Below are positions 62,270 to 64,000 of a stretch of DNA of 64,000 nucleotides, in pieces. Each line of letters starts with the position of its first letter. Within the stretch, counting starts at the first letter, position 1. The stretch is from Microbacterium sp. SY138. Lineage in GTDB: Bacteria; Actinomycetota; Actinomycetes; Actinomycetales; Microbacteriaceae. The notes beneath the pieces were generated by a model. The model was not told the origin of the DNA, searched no databases, and saw only the letters and a program-made list of their open reading frames with translations. The translations under genes and the position numbers were made by a program. Location: NCBI RefSeq assembly GCF_039729145.1, contig NZ_CP155793.1:3782001-3846000 (forward strand), in the 5' to 3' direction.

Positions 62270-63001
62270 TCAGGCTCCGTCGCCGGCAGCCTCGGTCGCC
62301 GCCGCGTCGAGCAGTGCGATGACGCCGTCGCGCACGTGGTCCAGGTGCGATTCGAGCACCCGGAGCGCCGCGTCCACATCTCCAGCTGCCACGACGTCGA
62401 TCAGCTCACCGTGGGAGTGGTCATGTGCGCCGGGAGAGACCAGACGCCAGCCGAGCACGTAGCGTCCGAGCTTGAGCCGCAGCTGCTCGATCATCTCCCA
62501 CATCACCGGCCGGGCCTCGGCGTCGTAGAGCGTCGCGTAGAACTCGGTGCGGGCCTCGACGAACTCGCCGCCCTCCGAGATGTCGTCCGCCGTCTTCGCG
62601 AGCTCCCGCAGCCGGCTGACCCGCTCCGGGGTGATCTCCTCCATCGCCAGGCGCAGCGCGTCCTTCTCGAGCAGCGTGCGCAGGTGGTAGACCTCGGTCG
62701 CCTCCTGCACCGAGAGTGCCCGCACCATCGCGCCGCGGCGGGCATGGAAGACCACGAGGCCGTCGGCCTCCAACTGGATCAGGGCGGAGCGGATCGGCAG
62801 TCGCGAGATGCCGATGGACTCCGCCAGGGTCTCCTGCCGCAGCTTCATCCCCGGAGGCAGGGTGCCGTCGAGGATCGCATCGCGGATGATGTCGTAGGCC
62901 ATCGCTCCGACGGACCGGTATCCGGCTCCATGTCGCTGCGCGAGCTTCTGCAGAGCCTCGGCCCGTTCCTTGGGCGACGCGGCGTTCCCTGATTGCACCA
63001 T
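62270..63001 (-). CDS. GntR family regulator, FCD domain
   Basis: The 243-residue regulator has a GntR winged helix (MAYDIIRDAILDGTLPPGMK, LRQETLAESIGISRLPIRSA, LIQLEADGLV) and a C-terminal FCD domain with its metal-site His/Asp residues (TEFYATLYD, SHGELIDVVAAGDVDAAL). A GGATCC-A-GAATGC palindrome lies 36 bases before its ATG, and better copies of the motif precede four other transcription starts in the window, so it is the probable repressor of the whole F420/dioxygenase/LLM region. No clear ribosome site precedes the ATG. Confidence 0.92.
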   Translation of the reverse strand: MVQSGNAASPKERAEALQKLAQRHGAGYRSVGAMAYDIIRDAILDGTLPPGMKLRQETLAESIGISRLPIRSALIQLEADGLVVFHARRGAMVRALSVQEATEVYHLRTLLEKDALRLAMEEITPERVSRLRELAKTADDISEGGEFVEARTEFYATLYDAEARPVMWEMIEQLRLKLGRYVLGWRLVSPGAHDHSHGELIDVVAAGDVDAALRVLESHLDHVRDGVIALLDAAATEAAGDGA

Positions 63002-63372
63002 GGGAGCGAGAGTATCGGATCATCCCGGCCAACTCTGCATTCTGGATCCAAAATCACCTCGCGTCGCGGGACCACTGCCGCGCCTCGGCGTGCGCACGCC
63101 GGGGCGCCCGGGACGCATGTCGGGCCGGGCACGCCGAGTCCACCCGCGGGGGGACGAGGATCACCCCGCGGGAGGATGCCCCGGCACCCTCGACCCGGCA
63201 GGCTCGAACTGTCGATCGTGTCGCCGAAGCTCAGTCGCCTCTCGTCGCGCTGAGCCGGAGCCACAGGATCCGGCTCAAGTGACGAGGGTCGGGTGACCAC
63301 AGGCGGCTTCCGCGTCGCGCGCGTGCTTCTCGGCCTGCCGCAGCGACCCAGCCGAAAGCACCTCATCGCTCC
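63002..63372. promoter_or_regulatory. Intergenic region with a GntR-type operator at 63037-63049
   Basis: No gene is supported here. GCATTC-T-GGATCC at 63037-63049 is the complement of GGATCC-A-GAATGC and is followed by AAAATC like the other copies; it should mediate autoregulation of gntR. The rest (63060-63300) is GC-rich with short self-complementary stretches such as GGCGTGC-GCACGCC near 63087. A promoter for the efflux gene at 63373 must lie on the right side. Confidence 0.6.
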
Positions 63373-64000
63373 ATGTCGTTCCTCACACGCAGCAGTCTCA
63401 AGAACCGCCTGATCCTCTCTCTCGCGACGCTCGCCGTCGTCGTCCTCGGCCTGATATCGATGGGTTCCCTCAAGCAGGAGCTGATGCCCTCGCTGCAGGC
63501 TCCGATGGCGTTCATCTCCGCACAGTCGCAGGGCCTGGCACCCGAGGAGATGGCGAGCAGCGTGACCGAGCCGCTCGAACAGGCGGTGCGAGCGGTTCCC
63601 GGTGTGACGAGCGTGACCTCGACGACATCGAGCGGCAACGCGCAGGTGCTCGTCGAGTGGACCTTCGGCGAAGACGACGAGGAGACGCTGCGCACCATCC
63701 GCAGCGCGGCCGAGTCGCTGAAGCCGAGCTTCCCCTCGGACACGGAGGTCAGCGTCGCGTCCGGCGGTGCGGGCGACCTGCCGGCCATGGCACTGAGCGC
63801 CGGCACCAGCGGCGACCAGGAGGCGTTCGGCGATGCGCTCCAGCAGACCGTCGTCCCGGCGCTGAAGGGCGTGCCGGGTGTGCGCGACGTCACACTCGCC
63901 GGCCAGGAGACGCAGCGCATCACGATCGACCTCCGCCCTGCCGACGTCACCCGCCTGAAGGTCGAGCCCTCGACGCTCGGACCGATCCTCGAAGCGCATG
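63373..64000 (+). CDS. RND family efflux transporter (partial)
   Basis: About 209 codons are visible before the window ends, with no stop. The product begins MSFLTRSSLKNRLILSLATL, a first transmembrane helix, then KQELMPSLQAPMAFISAQSQ and LAPEEMASSVTEPLEQAVRA, the usual start of the first periplasmic-type loop in AcrB/SwrC-like proteins. VPGVTSVTSTTSSGNAQVLV and VPALKGVPGVRDVTLAGQET are matching pore-domain pieces. It probably exports lipids, surfactants or drugs. Full length should be about 1000 residues or more. Confidence 0.9.
   Translation, partial: MSFLTRSSLKNRLILSLATLAVVVLGLISMGSLKQELMPSLQAPMAFISAQSQGLAPEEMASSVTEPLEQAVRAVPGVTSVTSTTSSGNAQVLVEWTFGEDDEETLRTIRSAAESLKPSFPSDTEVSVASGGAGDLPAMALSAGTSGDQEAFGDALQQTVVPALKGVPGVRDVTLAGQETQRITIDLRPADVTRLKVEPSTLGPILEAH

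Noticed and set aside
1..64000. tRNA, rRNA, riboswitch, IS element or prophage
   Set aside because: I found no cloverleaf-like sequence, transposase, integrase, phage structural gene or recognisable riboswitch by reading; a covariance-model scan was not possible.

Overview
The window is high-GC DNA with tightly packed genes, mostly coupled by 4-base ATGA or GTGA overlaps. Gene content (WYL and LacI regulators, F420-dependent enzymes, a chaplin-like LAxTG wall protein, ChrB plus MFS, a dnaB locus) points to an actinobacterium, most likely Microbacteriaceae such as Microbacterium. The genus is an inference. I saw no rRNA, tRNA, CRISPR array, IS element or phage.

Layout. 0-1.5 kb: end of a membrane protein gene, and a LysE exporter divergent from an Lrp/AsnC regulator. 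1.5-13.1 kb: a hexuronate (glucuronate) locus, with gluconokinase, mannonate dehydratase, fructuronate reductase, two sugar isomerase/epimerases, a Gfo/Idh oxidoreductase and a CUT1 sugar ABC importer without its ATPase, divergent from a LacI regulator and glucuronate isomerase. 13.1-18.5 kb: a WYL regulator and an epoxide hydrolase sharing a perfect palindrome, a methyltransferase, a ChrB-like regulator with an in-frame stop followed by an MFS exporter, and small membrane proteins. 18.6-20.9 kb: a decayed gene, dnaB, and a dnaB upstream region holding perfect DnaA boxes. 20.9-23.5 kb: two secreted surface proteins, one with seven chaplin-like repeats and a C-terminal LAMTG sorting signal.

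23.7-63.0 kb is one large accessory catabolic region. It contains: a LigA/LigB extradiol dioxygenase operon with amidohydrolase, CoA-transferase and dehydrogenase; an NMT1/SsuA-type ABC importer whose binding-protein gene carries a frameshift; an operon with an LLM oxidoreductase, a hydantoinase-like amidohydrolase and an alpha/beta hydrolase; a three-gene ABC cassette of the type proposed to import an F420 precursor; an F420 tail-assembly operon (cofE, fgd, cofC, cofD plus an LLM enzyme); an FbpABC-like importer with MFS and LVIVD-repeat genes; and a nine-gene operon for 3-hydroxyanthranilate breakdown to pyruvate and acetyl-CoA (kynureninase, 3-hydroxyanthranilate dioxygenase, ACMS decarboxylase, aminomuconate semialdehyde dehydrogenase, deaminase, decarboxylase, hydratase, aldolase, acylating acetaldehyde dehydrogenase).

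Two regulatory circuits can be read directly. A palindrome close to GGATMC-N-GWATCC occurs at the divergent promoters near 28.1 and 36.1 kb, before the F420 operon at 44.3 kb and before the GntR/FCD gene at 63.0 kb, so one GntR protein probably controls dioxygenase, transport, LLM/hydrolase and F420-supply operons together. A second motif, near ATRNCCRTWCGGGCAT, flanks the LysR gene and probably controls the 3-hydroxyanthranilate operon and the LVIVD/MFS/ABC operon. The best candidate for an undescribed system is this coupling of F420 precursor uptake and completion to catabolism of an unknown N-heteroaromatic or aromatic compound.

Four genes carry single lesions: in-frame TGA in the chrB-like gene and in the 18.6-kb gene, in-frame TAG in the 46-kb permease, and a 1-base frameshift in the 28-kb binding protein. 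These could be real decay or assembly errors. The window ends inside an RND efflux gene.
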